Origin: Candidatus Saccharimonadota bacterium
GTDB taxonomy: Bacteria; Patescibacteriota; Saccharimonadia; Saccharimonadales; UBA4665
Direction of reading: 5' to 3'
Length of the DNA stretch: 64,000 nucleotides
Assembly: GCA_028289245.1 (NCBI GenBank)
Contig: JAQGGT010000007.1
Span: 1-64,000 of the forward strand
The position numbers and the translations under genes are program-made. The notes beneath the pieces were generated by a model. That model worked only from the letters and a program-made list of their open reading frames with translations. It was not told the origin of the DNA and did no database searches. Shown piece by piece: positions 18,184 to 26,338 of this stretch. The first letter of the stretch is position 1. The number at the start of each line of letters is the position of its first letter.

Positions 18184-19475
18184 GTCCGGCGCCGGTGTTT
18201 GCGCTCATCGACTGTAACAACTTTTTCGTCAGCTGTGAGCGGCTGTTCCGGCCGGAGCTGACTGGCAAACCGGTAGTAGTCCTCAGCAGCAATGACGGTT
18301 GTGCTGTCTCGCGCAGCCGAGAAGCCAAAGAGTTGGGCATCCCGATGGGCGCGCCGGCCTTTAAATACCGAGACTTATTCAAGCAACATGGCGTCGTCCA
18401 GTTCTCGGCCAACTTCGAGCTATACGGCGACATTAGCGACCGCATCACCCGCTTGCTGACGGCCATCACGCCGCGGATTGAGGTCTACTCAGTCGACGAG
18501 TCGTTTCTGGATCTCAGCCGGCTCGAGATCACCGATTATGCCGCCTGGGGTGCCATGGTCCGCGAACGCATCTGGCGCGAGATCGGCTTGCCGGTGTCCA
18601 TCGGTATCGCTCCCACCAAAACCCTCGCCAAGCTCGGCAGCGCCCATGCCAAGCAATCCCGCGCGCTTAGTGGTGTTCTCAGTATGGTCGACATGCCGGC
18701 CGAGCAACTCGAGACTGTACTGCGGCAAACGCCTATCGAGGACATTTGGGGCGTCGGCCGGCGGTTAGCGCCCAAACTCAAAGCTGAGAGTATTTTTACG
18801 GCCCTCGACCTGCGCCAGATGAGTCATCGCCGAGCCCAGCAGCTCATGGGCATCCTCGGCCGCCAAATGGTCAACGAGCTAGGTGGCCTGAGCTGCCACC
18901 CGCTGGAGCACAGCGGACGCGTCCGGCAGAGCGTCATGCACGGCCGGATGTTTGGCGAGGACACCCACAACCTGGGCGTGCTGGAGGCGGCCATCGCTGG
19001 GCTGACCGCCAAGGCCTGTCTGCGGCTGCGCCAATCGCAGCTAATCGCTCGCGGGGCGGCCCTCAGCCTCAGCACCGACCGTCATAAGCCCGGCTACCAA
19101 CAACTTAGCCAGTACATCACCTTCCGCACGCCTACCGCCGATACCGGCAGCGTGAGCACGGCGCTCATCCGGGCCCTCGGCGAAGTCTACAGCCCCAGCA
19201 TCGCCTACCACCGGGCCAACATCTTGCTCTACGATCTCCAGGCCGAAGACGCCCTACAGGCCGACCTGTTCGGCGAGGTCGATATCACCGGCAGCCGCCT
19301 CAGCCGGTCACGAATGCAAGCCGTCGATAGCCTCAACAAACGTTACGGCAACCGCACCGTCCGCTTCGCGGCCGAAGACCTCAGCCAAGCCTGGCAGCCC
19401 AAGCACCAGCTGCGCAGCCCGCACTACACCACCAGCTGGAATGAATTGCCAACCGCCCAATTGCGGTTAGAATAA
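18180..19475 (+). CDS. umuC: Y-family DNA polymerase, UmuC-type
   Basis: Translesion polymerase subunit of 431 residues. ALIDCNNFFVSCERLF holds the first catalytic Asp near residue 10. VYSVDESFLDLS carries the second Asp-Glu near residue 107. The fingers and thumb have SIGIAPTKTLAKLGSAHAK. The little-finger domain is followed by the C-terminal DUF4113-like stretch (RYGNRTVRFAAE). Length fits UmuC rather than the shorter DinB. It overlaps the umuD-like gene (ATGA-type), implying translational coupling. Catalytic residues look intact even though the UmuD-like partner is degenerate. Confidence 0.93.
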   Translation: MSPAPVFALIDCNNFFVSCERLFRPELTGKPVVVLSSNDGCAVSRSREAKELGIPMGAPAFKYRDLFKQHGVVQFSANFELYGDISDRITRLLTAITPRIEVYSVDESFLDLSRLEITDYAAWGAMVRERIWREIGLPVSIGIAPTKTLAKLGSAHAKQSRALSGVLSMVDMPAEQLETVLRQTPIEDIWGVGRRLAPKLKAESIFTALDLRQMSHRRAQQLMGILGRQMVNELGGLSCHPLEHSGRVRQSVMHGRMFGEDTHNLGVLEAAIAGLTAKACLRLRQSQLIARGAALSLSTDRHKPGYQQLSQYITFRTPTADTGSVSTALIRALGEVYSPSIAYHRANILLYDLQAEDALQADLFGEVDITGSRLSRSRMQAVDSLNKRYGNRTVRFAAEDLSQAWQPKHQLRSPHYTTSWNELPTAQLRLE

Positions 19476-19499
19476 CAGAGAAGATGCTAGTATGAGAAC

Positions 19500-19928
19500 A
19501 TGAAAATCCACCTTATCACTGTCGGCACGCCCAAGCTCCACTACGCCAAGCTCGGCTGGGAAGAGTACTACAAGCGCTTACAGCGCCAGCACACGGTCCG
19601 GGTAACGCATCTGGCGGACAAATCCAATACGGCCGAACACCTACTGGCGGCGGCGGCCGGCACCAGTCTGGTGGTCATGGAGATCGAAGGCGCGCAGCTG
19701 AGCAGCCGGCAGCTGGCCGACTTTCTACGCAAAAAAGAGCTCGACGCCAGGGAAGTCAGTTTTATGATCGGCGGCCCGGAAGGCTTGCCGGCCGAAGTTA
19801 TTGCCCAAGCCAACCACCAGCTCAGCCTGAGCAAACTAACTTTTCCACACGATCTAGCCATGGTCGTCCTGCTGGAAGCATTGTACCGAGCTTCTTCTAT
19901 CAATGCCGGCATGCCATATCACAAATAG
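19500..19928 (+). CDS. rlmH: 23S rRNA (pseudouridine-1915-N3)-methyltransferase
   Basis: SPOUT-class methyltransferase that modifies helix 69 of 23S rRNA on the assembled ribosome using SAM. The 142-residue protein has FMIGGPEGLP (SAM-binding knot) near residue 89. The diagnostic C-terminal block is LSLSKLTFPHDLAM followed by LYRASSINAGMPYHK. Length is slightly under the ~155 of E. coli. ATG follows TAGTAT by 6 nt, so it is probably leaderless. Confidence 0.96.
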   Translation: MKIHLITVGTPKLHYAKLGWEEYYKRLQRQHTVRVTHLADKSNTAEHLLAAAAGTSLVVMEIEGAQLSSRQLADFLRKKELDAREVSFMIGGPEGLPAEVIAQANHQLSLSKLTFPHDLAMVVLLEALYRASSINAGMPYHK

Positions 19929-19937
19929 CCGGCTTAC

Positions 19938-19969
19938 CATAAGCGTCATAGCAATACCATAAAAACGCT
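19938..19969. repeat. Inverted repeat upstream of the secreted repeat protein
   Basis: TAAGCGT and ACGCTTA form 7-bp arms about 18 bp apart. They lie 80-110 bp upstream of the 20051 gene and just after rlmH. It could be an operator or a weak hairpin. There is no T-run after it, so a terminator is unlikely. Confidence 0.3.
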
Positions 19970-20050
19970 TACGTGTAAAAATTCGTACAGGTAATCTCCG
20001 GCGCCCAGGAGCATAGTGAGCAACATACTAGTAACTCAGGAGGGCATCCT

Positions 20051-21190
20051 ATGGAGACGACTACTAAGTCGTGGCAGGAGCGAGCAGTCACCGCGACCGC
20101 TGCAATTGTCATGGCATTATTTGGCATGACCGGACTTGCAACCGCAGCCACAATAACCGGACCAGATTCATCAAACCGAGTAGACACCTCAGTCAGTAAT
20201 GACTGCCACGTCACCAATAATAACGACGTAAGCCTTGATAACAGCACCTCGCAGAGTGCCAAAACCGGCGATACCAGCGTCCACGAAAACACCGAAGGTG
20301 GTGATGCCACCAGTGGCGATGCGGCCAACCACAATACGACCAGCGCAAGTGTCAGCATCGACAACAGCGGCACCAGCTGCGCTTGCATGGCACCGGTTGT
20401 ACCGGCTACCGCACCAACCTCAGTAGTTACCGGCCCCGACTCCAACAATAGCGTGACTACCACTGTCACCAATGACACTAGCGTTACCAACAACAACGAC
20501 GTCTCGGTTAGCAATAGCACCACTCAGTCGGCCAGCAGTGGTAACGCGAGCGACAGCCACAATACTGAAGATGGGGCCGCCACTAGTGGCAATGCTTCCA
20601 ATGCGAGCGCCGCTCAATTCTTTGCCAACCTCATGAACAGCACTCCGGTACCAACTGTAGCGACAATGTCCGGCAGCTGCGGCAGCTCTGCACCCGGTAG
20701 GGGCGGCGAAAAACCGGCAGTGCCTGGCATGCCCACTGGTGGCTACGGCGGTGGCAGCACCACTAGTTGGCAACCTCGTTACGCAACCGGCAGCGGCGGC
20801 AACTTTAGCTGGCACACGCCGACCTACCACGTCACTACTAGTACCACCGCAAACGCAGCGCCAACGGCTACTGCTACTATCTCAAGTGCGTCGCTACCCG
20901 CTCCAATGCCCGCGCCCGCGCCTGCTCCCGTAGTCAGCCCCCCGGCCCCCGTAGCGAGCGTCTCCAGCAGCTGGGTCACCGGGCCTGGCTCAACCAACAC
21001 GAGTAGTACTAGCTACCACAGCTCGACCAGCATTACCAACACTACCAACATCAGCGTCAGCAACACTACTGGCCAGTCGGCCAGTAGTGGCAGCACGAGC
21101 GACAGCCACAACACCGAAGGTGGCCAAACTGGTAGCGGCAATGCTGGCAACGTCAGCAACACTGGTACCGGCGTCGGCGTGAGCAACTAG
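20051..21190 (+). CDS. Secreted low-complexity repeat protein
   Basis: A 379-residue exported protein. The N-terminus has a signal-peptide-like segment (IVMALFGMTGLATAA, residues ~18-34). Three diverged ~60-residue repeats follow at about 36-105, 125-188 and 311-379. Each has T-G-P-D/G-S, then Thr/Ser/Asn-rich strands (VTNNNDVSVSN), an SGN...HNTE block and SGNA. A Gly/Pro/Ala-rich linker separates repeats two and three. No C-terminal anchor or LPxTG is visible, so it is released or non-covalently bound. SD AGGAGG lies 7 nt before the ATG, unlike the leaderless neighbours, which suggests high expression. Confidence 0.7.
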   Translation: METTTKSWQERAVTATAAIVMALFGMTGLATAATITGPDSSNRVDTSVSNDCHVTNNNDVSLDNSTSQSAKTGDTSVHENTEGGDATSGDAANHNTTSASVSIDNSGTSCACMAPVVPATAPTSVVTGPDSNNSVTTTVTNDTSVTNNNDVSVSNSTTQSASSGNASDSHNTEDGAATSGNASNASAAQFFANLMNSTPVPTVATMSGSCGSSAPGRGGEKPAVPGMPTGGYGGGSTTSWQPRYATGSGGNFSWHTPTYHVTTSTTANAAPTATATISSASLPAPMPAPAPAPVVSPPAPVASVSSSWVTGPGSTNTSSTSYHSSTSITNTTNISVSNTTGQSASSGSTSDSHNTEGGQTGSGNAGNVSNTGTGVGVSN

Positions 21191-21207
21191 CAACGTCCAC
21201 CCCTAGT

Positions 21208-21237
21208 AAAAAGAGGCTTTATTCTGAGCCTCTTTTT
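21208..21237 (+). terminator. Intrinsic terminator after the secreted repeat protein
   Basis: AAAAAGAGGCT and AGCCTCTTTTT form an 11-bp stem with an 8-nt loop and end in a T-run. It starts 18 bp after the stop of the 20051-21190 gene. The A-tract makes it potentially bidirectional. Confidence 0.85.
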
Positions 21238-21272
21238 CACAAACGGGCAATATGTAGTACGCTAATATACCT

Positions 21273-21689
21273 ATGAGAGAAGAACTTTGGCAAAAAATTA
21301 AGGATTACGACCGGGAGCGGCTGTGGGTCATTACTAAGCTGAAAGCTAATGATAGCTGGGAACACCTACAGGAGTATCACCAACTCATCAAAAAACACGC
21401 CGGCACGATCGCTGTGCACGGCTACCGTGAGCCGATACTCAGCTATTTCGACTCGATCGAAGGCGACGGACCAATTGTCCCCGTCCCGGGCCCGACGGCG
21501 GCCTATGCCGCCCAGAGCTACGCCAAGGCTATGCAGCGCGCCGCTTCCATAGCCGGCGAGCCAATCTTTACCGTCACCGATCGACCAGATGGGCAAGAAA
21601 GTTATCGCTATGCCTTTGTTCCGGGCGGCAGCCATCAGGAGTATATGGCACGGTTATTCCCAGATTTTGTCGAGCACAACATCACCTAA
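21273..21689 (+). CDS. Hypothetical protein, 138 aa
   Basis: Not recognised. It is a soluble, mixed alpha/beta protein with a Trp-rich N-terminal helix (LWQKIKDYDRERLWVITKL) and a Pro-rich middle (GPIVPVPGPTAAYAAQSYAKAM). No catalytic motif is visible. It begins shortly after a TAATAT box and a terminator, so it is a separate transcription unit. Confidence 0.55.
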   Translation: MREELWQKIKDYDRERLWVITKLKANDSWEHLQEYHQLIKKHAGTIAVHGYREPILSYFDSIEGDGPIVPVPGPTAAYAAQSYAKAMQRAASIAGEPIFTVTDRPDGQESYRYAFVPGGSHQEYMARLFPDFVEHNIT

Positions 21690-21742
21690 AAATACGCCGC
21701 TCATGCTTGCAATCACTACTGTAAAATGTCAGGCTGGAAAGT

Positions 21743-22393
21743 ATGAATATGATACCGAATAGAGAATTGTTAAGTATGGCCTACAACCTGCGGGCTTTCG
21801 ACATCGAGCAGGGCGCCTGGCCACACGAATCCGAGGGATTTGAGGCTAACGCCCAACACGCGCTCGAGCACCTGGCGAGTGACATGGTGACTAAAAACTT
21901 TAATGACGAAGACACTATCCTGCGCGAAATCGCGCCCGATGCCCTCAGTTTTGCCCTGCGGCTCAACCGCTGGGCCGACCTGAAACCGGTTGAAAATGGC
22001 AATCCGGACGAAACGCCACTCGGCAGAACTCGCAGTACTGTTTTAGAGCTGCGGCCGCACTATGGCGATCTTGAAACCTCGCATATCGCCTACATTGGGG
22101 CGGTGGGAACGCTAGCCAGCCACTTACGCGATTTACGGCACCCCGACAAACGCGAGCTAGCCCAAACGGCTCGGCCAGAAGTTGTCCGTAATACCGCCAG
22201 TTTGTTACAATACTGCGTCGAACAACAGATGAAGTGGCTCGGATTTAACTACCGCAGTGTGTTTCATCTCCGGTTACGCAGCCTGCGCGACGAGCTTGGC
22301 ATACCACAGCCCAAAGGTGTCCCCGACGAACCCATAACTGACGCCGTCTATGACAGCCTACGCAGCCTCGATCCCGAATTTATCAACTGGTAA
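21743..22393 (+). CDS. Hypothetical helical protein, 216 aa
   Basis: Not recognised. Soluble, almost entirely helical, with DDE-rich segments and a C-terminal YRSVFHLRLRSLRDELG. No signal peptide or membrane segment. GGAAAG just upstream may serve as an SD for the ATG at 21743 or the one at 21749. The next gene is convergent, with 6 bp between stops. Confidence 0.55.
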   Translation: MNMIPNRELLSMAYNLRAFDIEQGAWPHESEGFEANAQHALEHLASDMVTKNFNDEDTILREIAPDALSFALRLNRWADLKPVENGNPDETPLGRTRSTVLELRPHYGDLETSHIAYIGAVGTLASHLRDLRHPDKRELAQTARPEVVRNTASLLQYCVEQQMKWLGFNYRSVFHLRLRSLRDELGIPQPKGVPDEPITDAVYDSLRSLDPEFINW

Positions 22394-22399
22394 GTCTAA

Positions 22400-23194
22400 T
22401 TACAGCATAATACCCTTGAGTGAGGTGTGCTCAGCCACCATCCGGGTAAACTGCGGTGTGGTCCGGTAAACATCATCACCTAACTGACGGCGGCGATAGG
22501 CGTCAACTTCGAGGGCTCGCTCCATAAACGTCGAATTCGGCATACCCGACACCATGTAAGCCGCCTGCACGGCATAGGCCTCTAGCTCTTCATTCAGCTG
22601 GTCGGCAGCGTTGTATTTGGGCCGATCGAGTGCCTGGATGACGTGCACCAGTTCGTGCATGATGACACTTGGGCAAGGCGGTTCCGGCGGTTGTGGCTGT
22701 TCGGGAACGATCAACATCATGGCCGGTTTGGTGCGAAAACGGATTGGTCGACCATCCGGATCGGTACTAAGTACCGTCGAGGTCATCACCGCCGCCGAAA
22801 TTGCCGCCATCTGGGGTTTACTATCGAGGAGCCCCAGGTCTGCTATCTGCGCCGCCCGCGTCGCAATGTAGCTCGGTTCAAAGCCAGCCCGCTCCAGCGC
22901 AAAGCGCTGTAAATGGTGCAGTGCCGGCTGATGGGGCATGGTTAGGCCTTCTCCAGACTCCAGGCCCAGCACCGGAATGGCATTTGGGCTGACCCACTTC
23001 GGCTTTTGGTAGGTGCCAGCTTCGAGTACCGGCACAAAGTAGTTGTCTTGATCCAGGGCAAAATTCATGGCCACGGCCGAAAAGCCCAGGTCTTCCAGGA
23101 CCTCAAGTGAAGGGTCCATCTGGCCTTTGTCATAGCAGTGCCAAAAAGTTTCGAGGGCAGCCTCGGCGAAGCGGGCTTTAGTGATGGGTTGCAT
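22400..23194 (-). CDS. Putative zincin-type metallopeptidase (HELVH), 264 aa
   Basis: The protein carries HELVH at residues 180-184, a zinc-binding HExxH motif on a helix. About 20 residues later NEELEAYAVQAAYM offers a third ligand Glu, the gluzincin-like arrangement. The first 170 residues are helical with a Pro-rich stretch just before the motif. There is no signal peptide, so it acts in the cytoplasm or is exported by another route. The substrate is unknown. Start ATG lies 7 nt after TACACT. Another HExxH protein lies at 54.6 kb but is not otherwise similar. Confidence 0.6.
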   Translation of the reverse strand: MQPITKARFAEAALETFWHCYDKGQMDPSLEVLEDLGFSAVAMNFALDQDNYFVPVLEAGTYQKPKWVSPNAIPVLGLESGEGLTMPHQPALHHLQRFALERAGFEPSYIATRAAQIADLGLLDSKPQMAAISAAVMTSTVLSTDPDGRPIRFRTKPAMMLIVPEQPQPPEPPCPSVIMHELVHVIQALDRPKYNAADQLNEELEAYAVQAAYMVSGMPNSTFMERALEVDAYRRRQLGDDVYRTTPQFTRMVAEHTSLKGIML

Positions 23195-23228
23195 AATAAC
23201 TAGTGTAGACGATTGGTATAAAAGGGGA

Positions 23229-23299
23229 ACTGCGGGAGGGCGAAACGAAGGGTAATGAACGCGAAGCGTCCAAGCCTTGTTTCACCCTCCCGGCGCAGT
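23229..23299 (-). terminator. Long 3'-UTR hairpin of the 24202-23309 unit
   Basis: On the minus strand ACTGCG...CCGGGAGGG pairs with CCCTCCCGCAGT. Inner pairs GAAAC/GTTTC and AAGG/CCTT extend it, and the stem is capped by a region containing CGCTTCGCG. It is followed by CCCCTTTTAT, a poor U-tract. It takes the place that hammerhead ribozymes occupy in the neighbouring units. Confidence 0.5.
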
Positions 23300-23308
23300 C
23301 CTCTGTTC

Positions 23309-23998
23309 TTAGCTCTGTGAGGAGCCCTTACGCTTGGTGAAGCTGGCGGTGCCGTCGGGCTGCTCCACGAAGTGGTAGTCGTTCGGGTTGAGCTCCGACA
23401 GGTAGTTGTTCTGCCACATCGGGACGGGGCGATCTGCTCGCGAAGTCGTCGGACCGTAGAACATGCCCTGGTAGGTGTTGATGTACACCGTACCGTGTTG
23501 CATCGCGTCGCCGTCGCGGTGCAGCACCACGCTCATGATCTCGAGCTCTTGCAAGGCGTCCGCCGTACCGAAGTACAGCTTGATGCTGTCGGGCAACAGG
23601 CCGAAAGCTTGCGTCGCGGAACTGACGTAGACGAACGAGCCGTCTCGCGCCTGACACAGGAACAACGGGTGACGACCTTTGCTCGGCAGCGACAGGATGC
23701 GCAGCTCGCTCGGGTCGAAGTCCCCCGGACGCAGGTGGTAGTCCTCGCCACGGAAGACCAGCCGGTCGTTGACGCGATGGATGACACCGATCACCCCAGT
23801 AAGGAGATCTTCCGCGCCGACGTGTTCGTCGATGTTGTCGCTATCCTGATGTGCTTCATACCTATGGATGACCAGCGTGTGGTACACCGTGCCATCGGGG
23901 CTGTAGAGCAGATCACCTTCGTGGACGAACTGGTTCAGGTAGACAATGGACTTGCCAGTGTCGGAGCGGAACAGCTGAGCCTGACAGGTGGTGGGCAT
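23309..23998 (-). CDS. Hypothetical protein, 229 aa (unit H)
   Basis: Not recognised. It is a soluble, beta-rich protein with repeated strand-turn patterns (GDLLYSPDGTVYHTLVIHRYE, DGSFVYVSSATQAFG). It is second in a two-gene unit behind the 63-aa membrane protein (12 bp apart), with a strong AAGGAG SD. Codon choice (CTC, GTC, GAC rich) differs somewhat from the surrounding leaderless genes. The bases right after its stop are complementary to the unit's 5' leader over 14 bp. Confidence 0.6.
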   Translation of the reverse strand: MPTTCQAQLFRSDTGKSIVYLNQFVHEGDLLYSPDGTVYHTLVIHRYEAHQDSDNIDEHVGAEDLLTGVIGVIHRVNDRLVFRGEDYHLRPGDFDPSELRILSLPSKGRHPLFLCQARDGSFVYVSSATQAFGLLPDSIKLYFGTADALQELEIMSVVLHRDGDAMQHGTVYINTYQGMFYGPTTSRADRPVPMWQNNYLSELNPNDYHFVEQPDGTASFTKRKGSSQS

Positions 23999-24010
23999 GG
24001 TGACTCCTTC

Positions 24011-24202
24011 TTAGACGACGAGGACCAGAACAACGAACAGCAGCAGGCCGAAGCCAGCGAGGATGCAGCTCAGACGCAAACGGCGAAGCCCAAACTCGAG
24101 GCTTTGGCGCTTCACGTTGGGCAACCGACGAATGTCAATGTCCCAGGCCAGCACAAATGCGATCAGTGCCAGCACAAGTAGGAACACAATAAAGCTTGTC
24201 AT
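24011..24202 (-). CDS. Small two-pass membrane protein, 63 aa (unit H)
   Basis: Two hydrophobic helices (about residues 2-20 and 44-63) flank a basic loop (DIDIRRLPNVKRQSLEFGLRR). Function unknown. An SD-like AAAGGGGTGG lies before the ATG. It is the first gene of the unit driven from the promoter at 24275-24303 and is followed 12 bp later by the 229-aa gene. Confidence 0.65.
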   Translation of the reverse strand: MTSFIVFLLVLALIAFVLAWDIDIRRLPNVKRQSLEFGLRRLRLSCILAGFGLLLFVVLVLVV

Positions 24203-24274
24203 CTTCCACCCCTTTCAGAAGGTAGAACAGAGAACTGTTAAGGTGCTTTGGAGAATACTCAACAAAGTGAGCAT
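24203..24274 (-). promoter_or_regulatory. 5' leader of unit H
   Basis: The leader starts near a small hairpin (GAG-tatt-CTC), then CAAAGCACCTT. The segment complementary to the unit's own 3' UTR follows (24224-24237, CAGTTCTCTGTTCT in the RNA). The same order (GTTGAG hairpin, CACCTT, CTCTGTT, TACCTTC) is found in the leader of unit B, which encodes an unrelated protein. Confidence 0.55.
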
Positions 24275-24303
24275 ATTTTAGCATAAAATAACAATTTTTA
24301 CAA
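24275..24303 (-). promoter_or_regulatory. Promoter of unit H
   Basis: Minus-strand -35 TTGTAA (24298-24303) and -10 TAAAAT (24275-24280) with 17-bp spacing. The same hexamers occur before unit B. Confidence 0.75.
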
Positions 24304-24439
24304 TTACAGGGTCCTGCCACAACACAAATCACCAGCAGTGGTGAGTTCTGGTGTAGCAGGTGAGAAATGGGGGGAGGTCGCCGAGGCGAACCGTCACGAG
24401 CCATCGCTCACCTGACCGGAAAATCCGGATTTGGTGAAG
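24304..24439 (-). other. Structured 3' UTR of unit I
   Basis: Two stacked hairpin systems on the minus strand follow the stop at 24440. One is closed by AGGTGAG/CTCACCT (24358-24413) with inner GGTTCGCC/GGCGACC. The other is closed by CCTGC/GCAGG (24313-24360) with inner TCACCA/TGGTGA. No hammerhead core or terminator U-tract is present. Just after the stop, CTTCACCAA can pair weakly with TTGTGAAG in the unit's leader. Confidence 0.45.
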
Positions 24440-25192
24440 CTACCACGGCCAGCTGAGGCCAGTCCAGCCAATCACGAAGTGCAGCAGCTGGTAGCCAAGC
24501 GCCACAACAGCAACGCTGAGCGCCACGCGGTTGTAGACGCGGTGCACCAAGGCGGCTGCCAAGACGGCCTGCTCGCGGTTATGCGCCCGCTTGATGTCAC
24601 GCAGGTAAACCCGCATGAACACGTAGCCACAAAGGCTCAGCGGCAAAATGGTGCAGAAGGGGTAGTACAGGTTGGCCATGTGGGCGAAACCGAAGCTAAC
24701 ACAGCTCCGAAACCGCTGCCAGGGCGTCCAGTTCTCCGAACCTTCGCGAAACCACTGCTCCTCGAGCACCGACATGCTGTTCAGGAAGCCAATACCCCCG
24801 ACACTCACCTGCGCTCGCCGCTTCTTGACGCGTCGCTTCAAAGCCAGCCAGACCCCATAGGCCGGGACAAGCGCCAGTAGCCCGTACGGAAAGCCGGTTT
24901 TATCCCAGTACCAGACAGCGGCATGGACGGCCAGCGTCAGCGGACTCTGGTTCGAGTACGGTATCAGCCGGATCTGCAAGGCTACTAGCGCAAAAAACGT
25001 GCCCAGCAGCGGCACTGCCATCAGGTAGTGCGTGAACCGGAACAGGCGCTTGAGGTTGCCGTAGCGCAGAGTGGACTGATCGGTTGGTGCCGGCGGCAAC
25101 AGCTTGTTGCTAATACGGAAGAACACGCTTGAATCCGGCCGATTGAACGGCTTCGGCTCAAACAAACCTCGATACAGCTCGGCGTGCGTCAT
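24440..25192 (-). CDS. Multi-pass membrane protein, 250 aa (unit I)
   Basis: Not recognised. Four hydrophobic segments are visible (about 52-73, 98-114, 165-190 and 222-243) with a basic loop KRRVKKRRAQ between the second and third. It is probably an integral membrane protein with cytoplasmic N-terminus. The SD GGAG lies 6 nt before the ATG. It has its own promoter (25282-25310), which abuts the hammerhead ribozyme of the upstream unit. Confidence 0.65.
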   Translation of the reverse strand: MTHAELYRGLFEPKPFNRPDSSVFFRISNKLLPPAPTDQSTLRYGNLKRLFRFTHYLMAVPLLGTFFALVALQIRLIPYSNQSPLTLAVHAAVWYWDKTGFPYGLLALVPAYGVWLALKRRVKKRRAQVSVGGIGFLNSMSVLEEQWFREGSENWTPWQRFRSCVSFGFAHMANLYYPFCTILPLSLCGYVFMRVYLRDIKRAHNREQAVLAAALVHRVYNRVALSVAVVALGYQLLHFVIGWTGLSWPW

Positions 25193-25281
25193 GCGAACTC
25201 CAAAGATAGGGGCGACAAGTTGGGAACGTGCACTTCACAAGTTTGCCCTTAGGCAATGCTTCATCTCATGAAGACTGACTA

Positions 25282-25310
25282 TTTATACTATGTTTTATTG
25301 AGTTTTACAA
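25282..25310 (-). promoter_or_regulatory. Promoter of unit I
   Basis: Minus-strand -35 TTGTAA (25305-25310) and -10 TATAAA (25282-25287), spacing 17. The -35 begins at the base directly after the ribozyme of unit A. Confidence 0.75.
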
Positions 25311-25362
25311 TCGCTTTCGCTGTTTACAGCTCGTCAGCACGACTAGTAATTCGTGGAGCGAA
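25311..25362 (-). ncRNA. Type III hammerhead ribozyme, 3' UTR of unit A
   Basis: Minus-strand RNA: TTCGC-U-C, stem I CACGA/TCGTG with loop ATTACTAG, core CTGACGA, stem II GCTG-TAAA-CAGC, GAAA, then GCGA closing stem III. All invariant core bases are present; position 7 is C, which the fold tolerates. Stems I and II are closed and stem III is open (type III). Predicted cleavage lies 3' of the C at 25356. Shares its layout with five other copies in the window. Confidence 0.88.
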
Positions 25363-25488
25363 CAAGGGGGCGGGGAGGTGACTTGTGAAGAAACTTCACG
25401 AAATCACCGCCACCGGCCGCCCTCTACAGGATTATTGCGACATCCTGCGTGTCCGCTGCGTGGTGCTTTTGGGGTAGTTCTGGGGTGC
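25363..25488 (-). other. 3' UTR of unit A
   Basis: Between the stop and the ribozyme lies a segment (25467-25479) able to pair with the SD region of the same mRNA. A nested hairpin follows (GTGA-GTGAAG-ttt-CTTCAC-TCAC) and then a C-rich tract (CTCCCCGCCCCC) just before the cleavage strand. GCGGACA in this segment can pair partly with the TGTTCGC cleavage strand. Confidence 0.45.
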
Positions 25489-26265
25489 TTAGTGCCGAAC
25501 CTCGCTGCTGGGCTGGTAGTCCGCGAAGTTGTTGAGCAGGGGCGACCAGCGACGATAGGCATCGCCTGCGCAGAGGAACCGGTCCTTGTCGTGCGGCCGA
25601 TCGAACTGCAGCGTGCTAACTGAGCCATCGTCGCTGACCGTGAAGGGCCAATCGTCGACTAAGGCGTAGATGTTGCACTTGTGGTAGTGTCGCCAGAACG
25701 ACTTGATCCACTTGGTGCGGTCCTTCTGCCCCACGAAGTCGAAGCTGGTTCGCGGGTCGCGAGCGAAGTACGACACCATGTCGAGTCCGATCTCGCCGCG
25801 GGCCGACTCACAATCGCGCTCACGGGGACTCTGCCCGGGCCAGTCGAAGTGGACCTGCGGAGTCAGCCAGCAGACGCCGATGAGCTCGTTGTTTGCCACG
25901 AAGCCGTAGGCCTGACCCGGTGGCGGAGCCACGGTGCACTCCTTGATGTGGTTCAGCAAGAACGGCACATTCATCCCCGACAGGTAGTGATCGATGTCGG
26001 GGCTGGAGGCCACGCCGTTGATGATCTGCACCCGGTAGTCGCAGCTGCCGACCGCGCTGACGGTGATGACGATGGCATCCTCGGTGACAACGATGCGGAA
26101 ACCGAAGTAGTCGCCACTGAGAGTGAAGACCATGCCGGTGTTGTCAGCCAAGCGTTCGGTGGCGCCAAGCTTGATGGCCCGCTTCATGTTGCGATGGATC
26201 AGACGTTGCAGCTGGCGCATCTCACGTGCGGTGGCGTGGACGCGGCGTCCGCGGGTGTAGGTCAT
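25489..26265 (-). CDS. Hypothetical protein, 258 aa (unit A)
   Basis: Not recognised. It is a soluble protein with a basic N-terminal helix (QLQRLIHRNMKRAIKLGA), a beta-rich middle and a C-terminal half with Trp, His and Asp clusters (WIKSFWRHYHKCNIYALVDDW). No known catalytic motif. The ATG at 26265 is preceded by GGGAG at 5 nt. An in-frame TTG four codons earlier is unlikely because it overlaps the SD. It is the only gene of a unit with its own promoter and a hammerhead ribozyme 127 nt after the stop. Confidence 0.6.
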   Translation of the reverse strand: MTYTRGRRVHATAREMRQLQRLIHRNMKRAIKLGATERLADNTGMVFTLSGDYFGFRIVVTEDAIVITVSAVGSCDYRVQIINGVASSPDIDHYLSGMNVPFLLNHIKECTVAPPPGQAYGFVANNELIGVCWLTPQVHFDWPGQSPRERDCESARGEIGLDMVSYFARDPRTSFDFVGQKDRTKWIKSFWRHYHKCNIYALVDDWPFTVSDDGSVSTLQFDRPHDKDRFLCAGDAYRRWSPLLNNFADYQPSSEVRH

Positions 26266-26338
26266 AGCAACTCCCAAAATGTAAACGAAGAGACGACAAA
26301 GTCGCTCTTCACGAACTGCACCATGCAGCTTAATGCTT

